From contig NZ_JAATVV010000001.1 of NCBI RefSeq assembly GCF_013184775.1, positions 62,001 to 126,000 on the forward strand: a DNA stretch of 64,000 nt, in the 5' to 3' direction. Made by a program: the position numbers and the translations under genes. Positions within the stretch are counted from its first letter, which is position 1. Each line of letters starts with the position of its first letter. Positions 38,471 through 49,690 of this stretch are shown piece after piece. Source of the DNA: Martelella sp. HB161492 (GTDB lineage: Bacteria; Pseudomonadota; Alphaproteobacteria; Rhizobiales; Rhizobiaceae). Under the pieces are notes generated by a model. The model was not told the origin of the DNA and did no database searches. It saw only the letters and a program-made list of their open reading frames with translations.

Positions 38471-38968
38471 TCAGCCGCGCGTCATTCGCCGCAACACATC
38501 CGACTTCCACCAATATTGATGCACGACCACCGCCGCAACATGCGCCACGATCAGCGCCCAGAGCAGGACCTTCAGCGGCCCGCCATGGACTTCACCCGCA
38601 ATATCGACACCGCCATAATAGGCCAGCATGCCGCTGACCGGCATCAGGATGAACAGGATGTAGAAGGTCCAGTGGGCAATCCGGGCGGCAAGCTGCAGAA
38701 CCGGCGGCTCCTGCTCGGGCTCGGCCGGAACGCCGCGGCTAAGCCGGAGTGCCAGCCGCAGCAGTGCCAGAACGAGAATCGCAATGCCGACATAAGCATG
38801 GATATTGGCCGACGATATCTCGTCTGCCGTCGCCGTCTGGCCGCTCGAGACCAGCCGGGACCAATGTTCCATTCCGTCCGAGAAGATTAGATTGAAGAAA
38901 ATCAACAGCATCATCGCCCAGTGAAGGATGCGTTGCGACAGTGAGAAGGAAAGTGGAGTGGCAGACAC
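38471..38968 (-). CDS. Cytochrome b561-family membrane protein
   Basis: A 165-residue four-helix di-haem b-type cytochrome of the bacterial b561 (CybB) family, thought to move electrons from quinol at the inner membrane. Candidate haem His are in RILHWAMM, NIHAYVGIAI, AHWTFYILF and the last helix AHVAAVVVHQYWW. The GTG start follows GGAGA by 5 bases; longer upstream frame overlaps the lpd terminator and is rejected. No obvious partner subunit gene is next to it. Confidence 0.88.
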   Translation of the reverse strand: MSATPLSFSLSQRILHWAMMLLIFFNLIFSDGMEHWSRLVSSGQTATADEISSANIHAYVGIAILVLALLRLALRLSRGVPAEPEQEPPVLQLAARIAHWTFYILFILMPVSGMLAYYGGVDIAGEVHGGPLKVLLWALIVAHVAAVVVHQYWWKSDVLRRMTRG

Positions 38969-39015
38969 TATTTTTCTCCGATTTTTCAAAGAGATAGATG
39001 CGTCGCCAGTTAATA

Positions 39016-39046
39016 AAAATGCGGCCTGCAAGGCAAGCCGCATTTT
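39016..39046 (-). terminator. Rho-independent terminator of lpd
   Basis: A 10-bp stem AAAATGCGGC/GCCGCATTTT (39016-39025, 39037-39046); the minus-strand tail is U-rich (UUUUAUUAAC). It lies 26 bp after the lpd stop codon. Confidence 0.85.
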
Positions 39047-39071
39047 CGTCTTCACTAATTTAGCCGTCTGA

Positions 39072-40478
39072 TTACAGATGGATCGGCTTGAAGAAGGTGG
39101 CCATGGCGGCTTCCTTGACGGCCTCCGACATGGTCGGATGCGCGTGGCAGGTGCGCCCCAGATCTTCCGACGAGCCGCCAAATTCCATCAGCACAGCCGC
39201 TTCGTGGATCATTTCACCGGCGCCGAAGCCAACGATGTGAACACCGAGGACGCGATCCGTAGCCTTGTCAGCCAGAACCTTGACGAAACCGTCCGTCGCT
39301 TCCATGGCGCGGGCGCGACCATTGGCCATGAAGGGGAACTTGCCCGAATTGTAGGCGATCCCCGCAGCTTTCAGCTCTTCCTCGGTCTTGCCGACGGCAG
39401 CCACTTCGGGCTGGGTGTAGACAACACTCGGAATCACGTCGTAATTCACATGACCTGCCTGACCGGTCAGGATTTCGGCCAGAGCGACACCTTCGTCTTC
39501 GGCCTTGTGCGCCAGCATCGGGCCCTTGACGACGTCACCGATGGCATAGATCCCGTCGACATTGGTCTTGAAGTGATGGTCGATCTCAACCCGGCCGCGT
39601 TCATCAAGCTTCACACCAGCCTCTTCGAGGCCAAGGCCAGCCGTATAGGGCTTGCGGCCGGTCGAGACCAGAACGATATCGGCTTCCAGCGTTTCCGCAT
39701 CCCCGCCCTTGACCGGCTCAAAGGTCACCTTGGCGCCCTTCTCGGCCTTTTCGACGGCGGTCACCTTGGCAGACAGCTTGAAGTCCAGCCCCTGCTTGGC
39801 CAGCATCTTCTGGAACTGCTTGGAAACTTCGCCGTCCATCGGGCCGAGTATCTTGTCGAGATATTCGACAACCGTGACCTTGGCACCGAGCCGCGACCAG
39901 ACCGAGCCGAGTTCCAGACCGATCACGCCACCGCCGACGACGACGAGCTTTTCCGGTACGGACTTCAGAGCGATCGCGCCGGTGGAGGAAACGATGGTTT
40001 CTTCGTCGATATCAACGGCCACACCGGGGATACCGGCAACGTCCGAGCCGGTGGCAATCACAATATTCTTGGCTTCGATCTCCTGAACCGCGCCATCTTC
40101 CGCCGTCACGGAAACCTTGCCGGCAGAAACGATCTTGCCGGTGCCCTGGAAAGCATCGATCTTGTTCTTCTTGAACAGGAAGGCCACGCCGTCGACATTC
40201 GACTTCACGACGCTATCCTTGTGGGCCATCAGCTTGTCATGATCGAGTTCGACGCCGGCGAGCTTGACGCCGAGGCTTTCCATGCCATGCGCCGCATGGG
40301 CGTAGGTTTCCGAGGCATGCAGCAGCGCCTTTGAGGGGATGCAGCCGACATTGAGGCAGGTTCCGCCATAGGTGGCGCGCTTTTCGACAACGGCAACCTT
40401 CAGCCCGAGCTGGGAGGCCTTGACCGCGCAGACATAGCCGCCAGGGCCGGATCCGATTACTACAACATCATATGCCAT
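39072..40478 (-). CDS. lpdA: Dihydrolipoyl dehydrogenase (E3)
   Basis: A 468-residue FAD-disulfide oxidoreductase that reoxidises the lipoyl groups of the 2-oxoglutarate dehydrogenase complex. The FAD motif VVVIGSGPGGYVCAV starts the protein, the redox-active cysteines are in GGTCLNVGCIPSK, the NAD motif is VVVGGGVIGLELGSVW, and the second FAD motif is GIYAIGDVVKGPMLAHKAE. The C-terminal dimer interface contains the active His-Glu pair in CHAHPTMSEAVKEA. The ATG giving MAYDVVVIG is the natural start. It is separated from sucB by two exporter genes. Confidence 0.97.
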   Translation of the reverse strand: MAYDVVVIGSGPGGYVCAVKASQLGLKVAVVEKRATYGGTCLNVGCIPSKALLHASETYAHAAHGMESLGVKLAGVELDHDKLMAHKDSVVKSNVDGVAFLFKKNKIDAFQGTGKIVSAGKVSVTAEDGAVQEIEAKNIVIATGSDVAGIPGVAVDIDEETIVSSTGAIALKSVPEKLVVVGGGVIGLELGSVWSRLGAKVTVVEYLDKILGPMDGEVSKQFQKMLAKQGLDFKLSAKVTAVEKAEKGAKVTFEPVKGGDAETLEADIVLVSTGRKPYTAGLGLEEAGVKLDERGRVEIDHHFKTNVDGIYAIGDVVKGPMLAHKAEDEGVALAEILTGQAGHVNYDVIPSVVYTQPEVAAVGKTEEELKAAGIAYNSGKFPFMANGRARAMEATDGFVKVLADKATDRVLGVHIVGFGAGEMIHEAAVLMEFGGSSEDLGRTCHAHPTMSEAVKEAAMATFFKPIHL

Positions 40479-40589
40479 GGAACTTCCTCTTCTTATCCCG
40501 GTGAACCGGACCGGACCGATGCTTTCTGCTTCGCCCGATACCATGGTCCACCCGTTTGAAAAACAGTTAAACCGAATCCGCCTTGCGCA

Positions 40590-41228
40590 TCAGCCCGCCT
40601 TCTCTGTGGCAAGCTTCAGCCCGAAGGCGATGAACACAGCGCCACTGGCGCGGTTGATCCATGTGCTGGCCCGTTCAAATCCCGCCCGCATCTGCGGCAT
40701 CGTCAAAAACAGCGAAACGCCGACAAACCAGGCGATCAGGCAGCTCGCCATCACCAGCCCATAGCCGAATTTCACCGCCGAGGGCGTCGACAGGCTGACG
40801 ACGGCGGAGAAAATCGACAGGAAGAAGATCACCGGTTTCGGGTTCAGCGCATTGGCCAGAAAGCCGAGCAGAAAGGCGCGACCGGCGCTTTGGCGGGCGG
40901 CCGGCACTGCGGCAACATCCTGCTGCAGCGACACCTTTCCGGCACGCAGTGACTGGATGCCAAGAAAGACGAGATAGGCAACGCCCAGCCATTTGACGAT
41001 ATTGAACAGCAGAATCGATTTCGAAATGATCAGGCCAAGACCAAGGATCGTGTAGCTGACATGAAACATCAGCGAGGTGCCGATGCCGAAACTGGTCAGG
41101 ACAGCCGCCTTGCGCCCGTGCAGCACCGCCTGACGGATCACCATTGCCGTATCGGCACCCGGCGCGACAATGGCGAATGAAAACACCGCCATCAATGATG
41201 CCAATTCGATCAGATACTGATGCAGCAC
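40590..41228 (-). CDS. LysE/RhtB-family amino-acid exporter 1
   Basis: A 212-residue inner-membrane protein with six hydrophobic segments. The N-terminal FAIVAPGADTAMVIRQAVLHG is the LysE/RhtB signature (PGxxxxxV), and SFGIGTSLMFHVSYTILGLG and GVAYLVFLGIQSLRAG follow as in the family. These proteins export amino acids or related metabolites; the substrate is unknown. The GTG start follows GAGG by 8 bases. It is 25 bp after a second, clearly different LysE-type gene, so the two probably form a pair, inserted between sucB and lpd. Confidence 0.9.
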   Translation of the reverse strand: MLHQYLIELASLMAVFSFAIVAPGADTAMVIRQAVLHGRKAAVLTSFGIGTSLMFHVSYTILGLGLIISKSILLFNIVKWLGVAYLVFLGIQSLRAGKVSLQQDVAAVPAARQSAGRAFLLGFLANALNPKPVIFFLSIFSAVVSLSTPSAVKFGYGLVMASCLIAWFVGVSLFLTMPQMRAGFERASTWINRASGAVFIAFGLKLATEKAG

Positions 41229-41253
41229 GCTCTAAACCTCCGACTGGAACCTG

Positions 41254-41868
41254 TCACTGCCGCGCGAGCGCCAGCTTCAAACCGAAACCGGCAAAGGCGA
41301 GCGCCACCGAACGCCGCATCCAGACCATGACCCGCTCGCTGGAAAGAACGCGGTCGCGCATCAGCGCCGACAGCTGACCATAAATGACGAAGACGATGAA
41401 TGTCATCACCATGAAGGTCGCAGACAATTCCAGCATCTGCAACAGCGCGCTGCCGCGCCCTGCATCGATGAACTGCGGCAGAAAGGCGAGAAAAAACACC
41501 GACAGCTTCGGGTTCAGAATATTGAGCAGAAATCCGTCGCGCACGACACCAGCCATGCTGCGCGTCTTCATGCCGGCGGATGAGACCGCCATGGCGCCAC
41601 GCTCTTTCAGCGTCATCCATGCCAGATAGACGAGATAGGCGACACCGGCGATCTTGACCGCCTGAAAGGCAATCGCACTGGTGTGAAACAGGGCGGCGAG
41701 CCCCAAGATCGACGCGGCGATTGCCGGAACAATGCCGATCGTGCAGCCAAGGGCGGCGGCGATGGAAGCGCGCCGCCCCTGCGAGAGACCGATAGCAAGG
41801 GTGTAGACGACACCCGTGCCGGGGATAAGGACCACGACCAGCGCAGTGATGAGAAATTCGACGCTCAT
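41254..41868 (-). CDS. LysE/RhtB-family amino-acid exporter 2
   Basis: A 204-residue six-helix exporter. VVVLIPGTGVVYTLAIGLSQG at the N-terminus is the family signature; GCTIGIVPAIAASILGLAAL and GVAYLVYLAWMTLKERG follow. In the middle, LLNILNPKLSVFFLAFLPQF is the characteristic Asn-Pro-Lys block. It lies 26 bp after sucB and is followed by the related exporter 1, from which it differs strongly in sequence, so this is probably an old duplication or two separate acquisitions. Confidence 0.9.
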   Translation of the reverse strand: MSVEFLITALVVVLIPGTGVVYTLAIGLSQGRRASIAAALGCTIGIVPAIAASILGLAALFHTSAIAFQAVKIAGVAYLVYLAWMTLKERGAMAVSSAGMKTRSMAGVVRDGFLLNILNPKLSVFFLAFLPQFIDAGRGSALLQMLELSATFMVMTFIVFVIYGQLSALMRDRVLSSERVMVWMRRSVALAFAGFGLKLALARQ

Positions 41869-41894
41869 GGTCCTGCCCCCAATGCAATCAGGTT

Positions 41895-43106
41895 TCAGAG
41901 ATCGAGAACCAGGCGTTCCGGATCTTCGAGGCTCTCCTTGACGCGGACCAGGAAGGTCACGGCTTCCTTGCCGTCAACCATGCGGTGATCATAGGACAGC
42001 GCGATATACATCATCGGGCGGATGACGATCTGGCCGTTGACGACCATCGGGCGCTCCTGGATCTTGTGCATGCCGAGAATACCGGACTGCGGTGCGTTCA
42101 GGATCGGCGAGGACATCAGCGAGCCGTAGATACCGCCATTGGTGATGGTGAAGGTACCGCCCTGCATGTCTGCCATGGAAAGCTGACCGTCGCGCGCAGC
42201 CTTGGCGAGGCGGGCGATATCGGCTTCGATCTCGGCAATCGACATCTGGTCGGCATCGCGCACAACCGGAACGACCAGGCCCTTGTCGGTACCAACGGCA
42301 ACACCAATGTTGCAGAAGTTCTTGTAGATGATGTCCGTGCCGTCGATCTCGGCGTTGACCGCGGGCAGTTCCTTCAGCGCATGGGTGACGGCCTTGGTGA
42401 AAAAGCCCATGAAGCCAAGCTTCACATTGTGCTTCTTCAGGAACAGGTCCTTGTACTTGTTGCGCATTTCCATCACGGCCGTCATGTCCACCTCATTATA
42501 GGTGGTCAGCATGGCTGCGGTGTTCTGGGCATCCTTCAGGCGCTTGGCAATCGTCTGGCGCAGGCGGGTCATCTTGACGCGTTCTTCGCGGGCCGCATCT
42601 TCGACCGAAGACGGCGCGCGCGGCGCGGCAGAAGCCGGAGCGGCCGGTGCAGCCGTGCCCTTGGCAACAGCGGCGATCACGTCACCCTTCAGGATCTGGC
42701 CACGCTTGCCCGAACCGTCCACATCCGCTGCGGCAACATTCTTTTCCGCCATCAGCTTGGCGGCAGCCGGTGCTGCCGGCATTTCGCCCGTGGCAGCAGG
42801 CGCAGCGGCAGGTGCCGGGGCAGCAGCAGGCGCAGCCGCGGCAGCCGGAGCAGCAGCAGCGGCACCAGCGCCCTCGGCGATCTGACCCAGAAGCGCGTTC
42901 AGTTCAACCGTGTCGCCTTCATTGGCAACGATTTCGCTCAGCGTGCCGGCTGCCGGCGCCGGAACTTCGATGGTCACCTTGTCGGTTTCCAGTTCCAGGA
43001 TCGGTTCGTCGACAGCGATCGCGTCGCCGACCTTCTTGTACCAGGTGCCGACCGTCGCTTCAGTAACGGATTCGCCCAGAGTGGGAACACGGATTTCAGT
43101 AGCCAT
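41895..43106 (-). CDS. sucB: 2-oxoglutarate dehydrogenase E2 (dihydrolipoamide succinyltransferase)
   Basis: A 403-residue core subunit. The lipoyl domain (about 1-78) carries the lipoylated Lys in [15 protein letters not shown] long Ala/Pro linker, a peripheral-subunit-binding domain ([28 protein letters not shown]), a second Ala/Pro linker and the catalytic domain follow. The catalytic His-Asp pair is in [13 protein letters not shown] near the C-terminus. The start at [13 protein letters not shown] is the family N-terminus. It follows sucA by about 110 bp. Confidence 0.97.
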   Translation of the reverse strand: MATEIRVPTLGESVTEATVGTWYKKVGDAIAVDEPILELETDKVTIEVPAPAAGTLSEIVANEGDTVELNALLGQIAEGAGAAAAAPAAAAAPAAAPAPAAAPAATGEMPAAPAAAKLMAEKNVAAADVDGSGKRGQILKGDVIAAVAKGTAAPAAPASAAPRAPSSVEDAAREERVKMTRLRQTIAKRLKDAQNTAAMLTTYNEVDMTAVMEMRNKYKDLFLKKHNVKLGFMGFFTKAVTHALKELPAVNAEIDGTDIIYKNFCNIGVAVGTDKGLVVPVVRDADQMSIAEIEADIARLAKAARDGQLSMADMQGGTFTITNGGIYGSLMSSPILNAPQSGILGMHKIQERPMVVNGQIVIRPMMYIALSYDHRMVDGKEAVTFLVRVKESLEDPERLVLDL

Positions 43107-43184
43107 TGTTTCAATCCTGAATTGACTGTTCTGTTTTAGCAGCGTCTTCCCGCCGCTGCAGAAAGACCGAAAGCCTGTAAAAGT

Positions 43185-43211
43185 CGGTCCCGGCATGATT
43201 GACCGGGACCG
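43185..43211 (-). terminator. Intercistronic hairpin between sucA and sucB
   Basis: A 9-bp stem CGGTCCCGG/CCGGGACCG (43185-43193, 43203-43211) sits just after sucA on the minus strand and is followed by ACUUUUAC. It could be a weak terminator or a processing site that lowers sucB relative to sucA. Confidence 0.5.
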
Positions 43212-43218
43212 TTATATA

Positions 43219-46203
43219 TCAATCGCCGAGCGCGTCGTCGAGGAAGGCGGCGAGCTGCGCCAGATGCCGCGACATCAGGCCGGTTGCCGGCGAAGCCGAA
43301 GCCGGGCGTCCGGTGTAGCGAACGCGGGTATGCTTGGCATCGATATGGTTCAGCACCCATTCCAGATAGGGCTCGATGAAGGACCATGCACCCATGTTCT
43401 TGGGCTCTTCCTGGCACCAGACCATCTCGGCATTCTTGAAGCGCGACAGCATGTTGATCAGCGCCTTGGCCGGGAACGGATAGAGCTGTTCGACGCGCAG
43501 CAGATAGACGTCGTCGATACCGCGCTTTTCCCGCTCTTCGAACAGATCGTAATAGACCTTGCCCGTGCACAGCACGACGCGACGGATCTTGGCGTCCTTC
43601 TGCAGCTTGATCGGGCCGTCCTGCTCGACCGCATCATCCCAGAGCAGGCGATGGAAGGCGGTTTCGCCTGCCATGTCGGCCAGGGTTGACTGCGCGCGCT
43701 TGTGACGCAGCAGCGATTTCGGCGTCATCAGGATCAGCGGCTTGCGGAAGTCGCGCTTCAGCTGACGGCGCAGGATGTGGAAGTAGTTCGCCGGCGTCGT
43801 GCAGTTGGCGACCTGCATGTTGTCTTCGGCGCACATCTGCAGCCAGCGCTCCAGGCGGGCGGAAGAGTGCTCCGGCCCCTGGCCTTCGTAGCCATGCGGA
43901 AGCAGGCAGACGAGGCCGGACATGCGCAGCCACTTGCGCTCACCCGAAGAGATGAACTGGTCGAAGACAACCTGAGCGCCATTGGCGAAGTCGCCGAACT
44001 GCGCTTCCCACAGCGTCAGCGCATTGGGTCGGGCCAGCGAATAGCCGTATTCGAAACCGAGCACAGCCTCTTCCGAGAGCATCGAATTGATGACCTCGTA
44101 GCGGCCCTGACCGGGACGGATATTCTGCAGCGGAATATAGCGGTCTTCGCTTTCCTGATCATAAAGGACCGTGTGGCGCTGCGAGAAGGTACCGCGCTCG
44201 CAATCCTGACCCGACAGCCGCACCTTGAAGCCTTCATAGACCAGCGATCCGAAAGCCAGAGCTTCGGCCATGGCCCAGTCAATGCCCTCACCCGTCTCAA
44301 CCATGTGCGCACGGTTATCCATGAAGCGCTTGATGGTCTTGTGGGCGTGGAAACCTTCGGGAACATCGGACAGCTTCTTGCCCAGTTCCTTCAGTGTCTT
44401 CATCGGCACAGCCGTCTTGCCGCGGCGCTGCTCGTCGGCATTGTCGGCGGTCCGGAGACCCGACCATTCGCCATCGAGCCAGTCAGCCTTGTTCGGCTTG
44501 TAGGACTGGCCAGCGTCGAACTCCTGATCGAGATAGGCACGCCAGTCGGCCTGCATCTTGTCAAACTCGTCGCTCTTGATCAGCCCCTCGGCAATCAGCC
44601 GCTCAGCATAAAGCTCGGTTACCGTCTTGTGGCCACGGATGACCTTGTACATCTTCGGCTGCGTGAAGGCCGGCTCATCACCTTCGTTATGACCGAAGCG
44701 GCGATAGCAGAACATGTCGATGACGACGGGCTTGTGGAACTTCTGACGGAATTCGGTTGCTACCTTGGCGGCGTAGGTCACCGCTTCCGGATCATCACCG
44801 TTCACGTGGAAGATCGGCGCCTCGATCATCTTCGCCACATCCGAGGGATAAGGCGAGGAGCGCGAGAAGGCCGGATTGGTGGTGAAGCCGATCTGGTTGT
44901 TGACGATGAAATGAACCGTGCCGGCGACGCGATGGCCGCGCAGACCGGACAGGCCGAGGATTTCGGCAACGACGCCCTGGCCGGCAAAGGCCGCATCACC
45001 ATGCAGCAGCAGCGGCATGACCTTGGCGCGCTCGTCCAGCGGCACGATCTCGCCTTCACGGCGGGTGGCGATGATATCCTGCTTGGCGCGGGCCTTGCCC
45101 ATGACAACCGGGTCAACGATTTCCAGATGCGACGGGTTTGCCGTCAGTGACAGGTGCACCTTGTTGCCGTCGAACTCGCGATCCGAGGAGGCGCCGAGGT
45201 GATACTTGACGTCGCCCGAGCCTTCAACTTCATCAGGCTTGAAGGAACCGCCCTTGAATTCGTGGAAGATGGCGCGATGCGGCTTGGCCATCACCTGAGA
45301 CAGAACGTTCAGACGGCCGCGATGCGGCATGCCGAGAACGATTTCCTGCAGGCCGAGCGAACCGCCGCGCTTGATGATCTGCTCCATTGCCGGGATCAGC
45401 GCTTCACCGCCGTCAAGGCCAAAGCGCTTGGTGCCCTTGTACTTGACGTCAAGGAACTTCTCGAAGCCTTCCGCTTCGATAAGCTTCTGCAGGATCGCCT
45501 TCTTGCCGTTCTCGGTGAAGAAGATACCCTTTTCCGGGCCCTCGATGCGTTCCTGGATCCAGGCCTTCTGCTCCGGATTGGAAATATGCATGAACTCGAC
45601 GCCGAGCGTCGAGCAATAGGTGCGGGTCAGAATGTCGACCATCTCGCGGATGGTGGCGTATTCGAGACCCAGGACATTGTCGATGAAGATCGGACGGTCG
45701 AAGTCAGCCTCGGTGAAGCCGTAGGCCTGGGGCGACAGTTCGTTATAATCATCATCGGCCATGCCGGCGAGGCCGAGCGGGTCGAGATTGGCATGCAGGT
45801 GGCCGCGCATGCGGAAGGCGCGGATCATCATGATCGCACGCACCGAATCGCGTGTGGAGCGCAGCAGGTCTTCGTTCGAGAGCGAAGCCCCTGCGGCGGC
45901 AGCCTTGTCCTTGATCTTCTTTTCGACGGCTTTCTCAACCGTGCCCCAGTCACCGTCCAGCGCCGAGATCAGCTCGCCCTTCGGCGTGACGGGCCAGTTG
46001 GCCTTTTTCCAGGAAGCACCGGCGGCAGACTTCTTGACCGAAGCCGGATCGTCACCGAGCGACTTGAAGAAATCGCGCCATTCCTCGGAAACGGAGTTGG
46101 GATTGTCCTCATAGGCCGCATAGAGCTGCTCGATATAGGTCGCGTTGGCGCCATCGAGAAAGGACGTGAGGAGAAATTGTTCGTTGGCTTCCTGTCTTGC
46201 CAT
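43219..46203 (-). CDS. sucA: 2-oxoglutarate dehydrogenase E1
   Basis: A 994-residue thiamine-diphosphate enzyme that decarboxylates 2-oxoglutarate and loads the succinyl group on E2. The N-terminal FLDGANATYIEQLYAAYEDN helix contacts the core. LGMPHRGRLNVLSQVMAKP is the E1 active-site block; GDAAFAGQGVVAEILG begins the ThDP Mg-binding region and IGFTTNPAFSRSSPY follows. The C-terminal half holds LPHGYEGQGPEHSSARLERWLQ, shown by family pattern, and PLILMTPKSLLRHKRAQS. Length is normal. ATG 46203 follows GAAGG; a GTG two codons earlier is possible. Confidence 0.97.
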   Translation of the reverse strand: MARQEANEQFLLTSFLDGANATYIEQLYAAYEDNPNSVSEEWRDFFKSLGDDPASVKKSAAGASWKKANWPVTPKGELISALDGDWGTVEKAVEKKIKDKAAAAGASLSNEDLLRSTRDSVRAIMMIRAFRMRGHLHANLDPLGLAGMADDDYNELSPQAYGFTEADFDRPIFIDNVLGLEYATIREMVDILTRTYCSTLGVEFMHISNPEQKAWIQERIEGPEKGIFFTENGKKAILQKLIEAEGFEKFLDVKYKGTKRFGLDGGEALIPAMEQIIKRGGSLGLQEIVLGMPHRGRLNVLSQVMAKPHRAIFHEFKGGSFKPDEVEGSGDVKYHLGASSDREFDGNKVHLSLTANPSHLEIVDPVVMGKARAKQDIIATRREGEIVPLDERAKVMPLLLHGDAAFAGQGVVAEILGLSGLRGHRVAGTVHFIVNNQIGFTTNPAFSRSSPYPSDVAKMIEAPIFHVNGDDPEAVTYAAKVATEFRQKFHKPVVIDMFCYRRFGHNEGDEPAFTQPKMYKVIRGHKTVTELYAERLIAEGLIKSDEFDKMQADWRAYLDQEFDAGQSYKPNKADWLDGEWSGLRTADNADEQRRGKTAVPMKTLKELGKKLSDVPEGFHAHKTIKRFMDNRAHMVETGEGIDWAMAEALAFGSLVYEGFKVRLSGQDCERGTFSQRHTVLYDQESEDRYIPLQNIRPGQGRYEVINSMLSEEAVLGFEYGYSLARPNALTLWEAQFGDFANGAQVVFDQFISSGERKWLRMSGLVCLLPHGYEGQGPEHSSARLERWLQMCAEDNMQVANCTTPANYFHILRRQLKRDFRKPLILMTPKSLLRHKRAQSTLADMAGETAFHRLLWDDAVEQDGPIKLQKDAKIRRVVLCTGKVYYDLFEEREKRGIDDVYLLRVEQLYPFPAKALINMLSRFKNAEMVWCQEEPKNMGAWSFIEPYLEWVLNHIDAKHTRVRYTGRPASASPATGLMSRHLAQLAAFLDDALGD

Positions 46204-46337
46204 GTGCACCTTCGCGGACCAAACCGTCCGCCTCCCGCTTCAATTCGCTTTGCCGGCCTTATTGCCAGGCAAAACGGCGTGGGTTGAAAAAACCCGTTTT
46301 CCGGACCGTGCTTCAAATCCCGGAAAAAACGGTAAAT

Positions 46338-46363
46338 GCATGGCGGAAATCATCCCGCCATGC
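46338..46363 (-). terminator. Hairpin between sucD and sucA
   Basis: A 9-bp stem GCATGGCGG/CCGCCATGC (46338-46346, 46355-46363) lies about 20 bp after the sucD stop on the minus strand and is followed, after AUUUACCG, by UUUUUU. It may partly separate mdh-sucCD from sucAB. Confidence 0.6.
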
Positions 46364-46382
46364 CTATTCATCACAAAATGGT

Positions 46383-47288
46383 TCAGCCCTTGAGAACTTC
46401 AACCAGTGTCTTGCCGAGACGTGCCGGGGAAGGCGAAACCTTGATGCCGGCCGCTTCCATGGCGGCAATCTTGGATTCGGCATCGCCCTTGCCGCCGGAA
46501 ACGACAGCACCGGCATGACCCATGGTGCGGCCCTTCGGGGCAGTCCGGCCGGCGATAAAGCCAGCCATCGGCTTCTTGCGGCCCTTCTTGGCTTCGTCGA
46601 TCAGGAACTGGGCTGCATCTTCTTCAGCCGAGCCGCCGATTTCACCGATCATGATGATCGATTCGGTGGCATCGTCTGCAAGGAACATTTCCAGTACGTC
46701 GATGAATTCCGTGCCCTTGACCGGGTCGCCGCCGATACCGACAGCCGTGGTCTGGCCGAGGCCTTCATTGGTGGTCTGGAACACGGCTTCATAGGTCAGC
46801 GTGCCCGAACGCGAGACGATACCAACCGAACCCTTGCGGAAGATCGAGCCCGGCATGATGCCGATCTTGCATTCTTCCGGCGTCAGGATGCCCGGGCAGT
46901 TGGGGCCGAGAAGGCGCGACTTGGACTTTTCAAGCTTGGCCTTGACCTTCACCATGTCCATGACCGGGATACCCTCGGTGATGCAGGTGATGAAGGGGAT
47001 CTCGGCTTCGATCGCCTCGATGATGGCAGCCGCAGCGCCTGCCGGGGGAACATAGATCACGGACGCATCGGCGCCGGTCTTGTCCCTGGCTTCGGCAACG
47101 GAGGCGAAGATCGGCAGTTCGGTGCCGTCAACGCCCGAGCTCCAGGTCTCGCCACCCTTCTTGGGATGAATGCCGCCGACCATCTTCGTGCCGTAATAGG
47201 CAAGCGCCTGTTCGGTGTGGAAGGTACCGGTCTTGCCGGTGAGGCCCTGAACCAGAACCTTGGTGTCTTTGTTTACGAGAATAGACAT
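46383..47288 (-). CDS. sucD: Succinyl-CoA synthetase subunit alpha
   Basis: A 301-residue subunit that binds CoA and carries the phosphohistidine. The CoA-binding Rossmann start is [19 protein letters not shown]; the segment [17 protein letters not shown] precedes the active His in [19 protein letters not shown]. All landmarks fit. It follows sucC by about 20 bp and forms one enzyme with it. Confidence 0.97.
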   Translation of the reverse strand: MSILVNKDTKVLVQGLTGKTGTFHTEQALAYYGTKMVGGIHPKKGGETWSSGVDGTELPIFASVAEARDKTGADASVIYVPPAGAAAAIIEAIEAEIPFITCITEGIPVMDMVKVKAKLEKSKSRLLGPNCPGILTPEECKIGIMPGSIFRKGSVGIVSRSGTLTYEAVFQTTNEGLGQTTAVGIGGDPVKGTEFIDVLEMFLADDATESIIMIGEIGGSAEEDAAQFLIDEAKKGRKKPMAGFIAGRTAPKGRTMGHAGAVVSGGKGDAESKIAAMEAAGIKVSPSPARLGKTLVEVLKG

Positions 47289-47306
47289 TTTTCGGTTCCT
47301 TCCAGA

Positions 47307-48500
47307 TTAGCCGTTGATCGCCGAAACGATCTTCTTGGCTGCGTCGTCGAGATCGTCAGCAGCCGTAATCGCAAGGCCGGATTCGTTCAGGAGCTTCTTG
47401 CCGAGTTCGACATTGGTGCCCTCGAGGCGAACGACGAGCGGAACCTTCAGGCCGACTTCCTTCACAGCCGCGATCACGCCTTCGGCGATAACATCGCAAC
47501 GCATGATGCCGCCGAAGATGTTGACGAGGATGCCCTCGACCTTCGGGTCAGCGGTGATGATCTTGAAGGCAGCAGCCACCTTCTCCTTGCCAGCGCCACC
47601 GCCGACATCGCAGAAGTTTGCCGGCTCCTTGCCGTAGAGCTTGATGATGTCCATCGTCGCCATGGCGAGACCGGCGCCGTTGACCATGCAGCCGATATTG
47701 CCATCGAGAGCAACGTAAGCGAGATCCCACTTCGAAGCTTCGATTTCCTTGGAATCTTCTTCCGTTTCGTCGCGCAGCGCCCGGACGTCATCGTGACGGA
47801 ACAGCGCATTGCCATCGAAGGAAACCTTGGCGTCGAGAACGCGCAGACGGCCATTTTCCATGACGATCAGCGGGTTGATCTCGAGCAGGCTCATGTCCTT
47901 CTCGGTGAAGGCCTTGTAGAGGATCGGGAACAGACGCTCGGCGTCGTTCACGGCTTCACCTTCAAGCTTCAGCGCTTCGCAGAGCGTCTTGACATTCGAA
48001 GCGGTGACGCCGGTTTCCGGGTCGATCGCAACGGTGACGATCTTTTCCGGGGTTTCTTCGGCAACGGCTTCGATATCCATGCCGCCTTCGGTCGAAACGA
48101 CAAAGGCTACCTGGCCAACCGAACGATCGACCAGCAGCGAGCAGTAGAGCTCGCGATCGATATCGGCGCCATCTTCGAGGTACAGGCGGTTGACCTGCTT
48201 GCCGGCCGGGCCGGTCTGCTTGGTGACCAGCGTGTTGCCGAGCATTTCGTCAACAAAGGTCTTGACCTCGTCGACCGACTTGGCCAGGCGAACGCCACCC
48301 TTGGCATCGGGACCAAGTTCCTTGAACTTGCCCTTGCCACGGCCACCGGCGTGGATCTGGCTCTTGACCACGTAAAGCGGCCCCGGAAGCTTGCCAACGG
48401 CAGCCTCGACCTCATCCTTGGTCAGGATGGCAACACCGTCAGCGACCGGTGCACCGTAACCCTTGAGCAGGGCCTTGGCCTGGTATTCATGAATATTCAT
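47307..48500 (-). CDS. sucC: Succinyl-CoA synthetase subunit beta (ADP-forming)
   Basis: A 397-residue ATP-grasp subunit that makes ATP from succinyl-CoA. It starts [16 protein letters not shown], the universal N-terminus of the family. The ATP-grasp core includes [19 protein letters not shown] and LLEINPLIV. The C-terminal half has [17 protein letters not shown] and [20 protein letters not shown]. First part of the sucCD pair, 60 bp after mdh. Confidence 0.97.
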   Translation of the reverse strand: MNIHEYQAKALLKGYGAPVADGVAILTKDEVEAAVGKLPGPLYVVKSQIHAGGRGKGKFKELGPDAKGGVRLAKSVDEVKTFVDEMLGNTLVTKQTGPAGKQVNRLYLEDGADIDRELYCSLLVDRSVGQVAFVVSTEGGMDIEAVAEETPEKIVTVAIDPETGVTASNVKTLCEALKLEGEAVNDAERLFPILYKAFTEKDMSLLEINPLIVMENGRLRVLDAKVSFDGNALFRHDDVRALRDETEEDSKEIEASKWDLAYVALDGNIGCMVNGAGLAMATMDIIKLYGKEPANFCDVGGGAGKEKVAAAFKIITADPKVEGILVNIFGGIMRCDVIAEGVIAAVKEVGLKVPLVVRLEGTNVELGKKLLNESGLAITAADDLDDAAKKIVSAING

Positions 48501-48558
48501 ACGATATCCGTCCTCTTAGAAAGGGATTTCGGCAATCACTTGGTTTTTGGAGCGGCAC

Positions 48559-49690
<1,132 letters not shown>

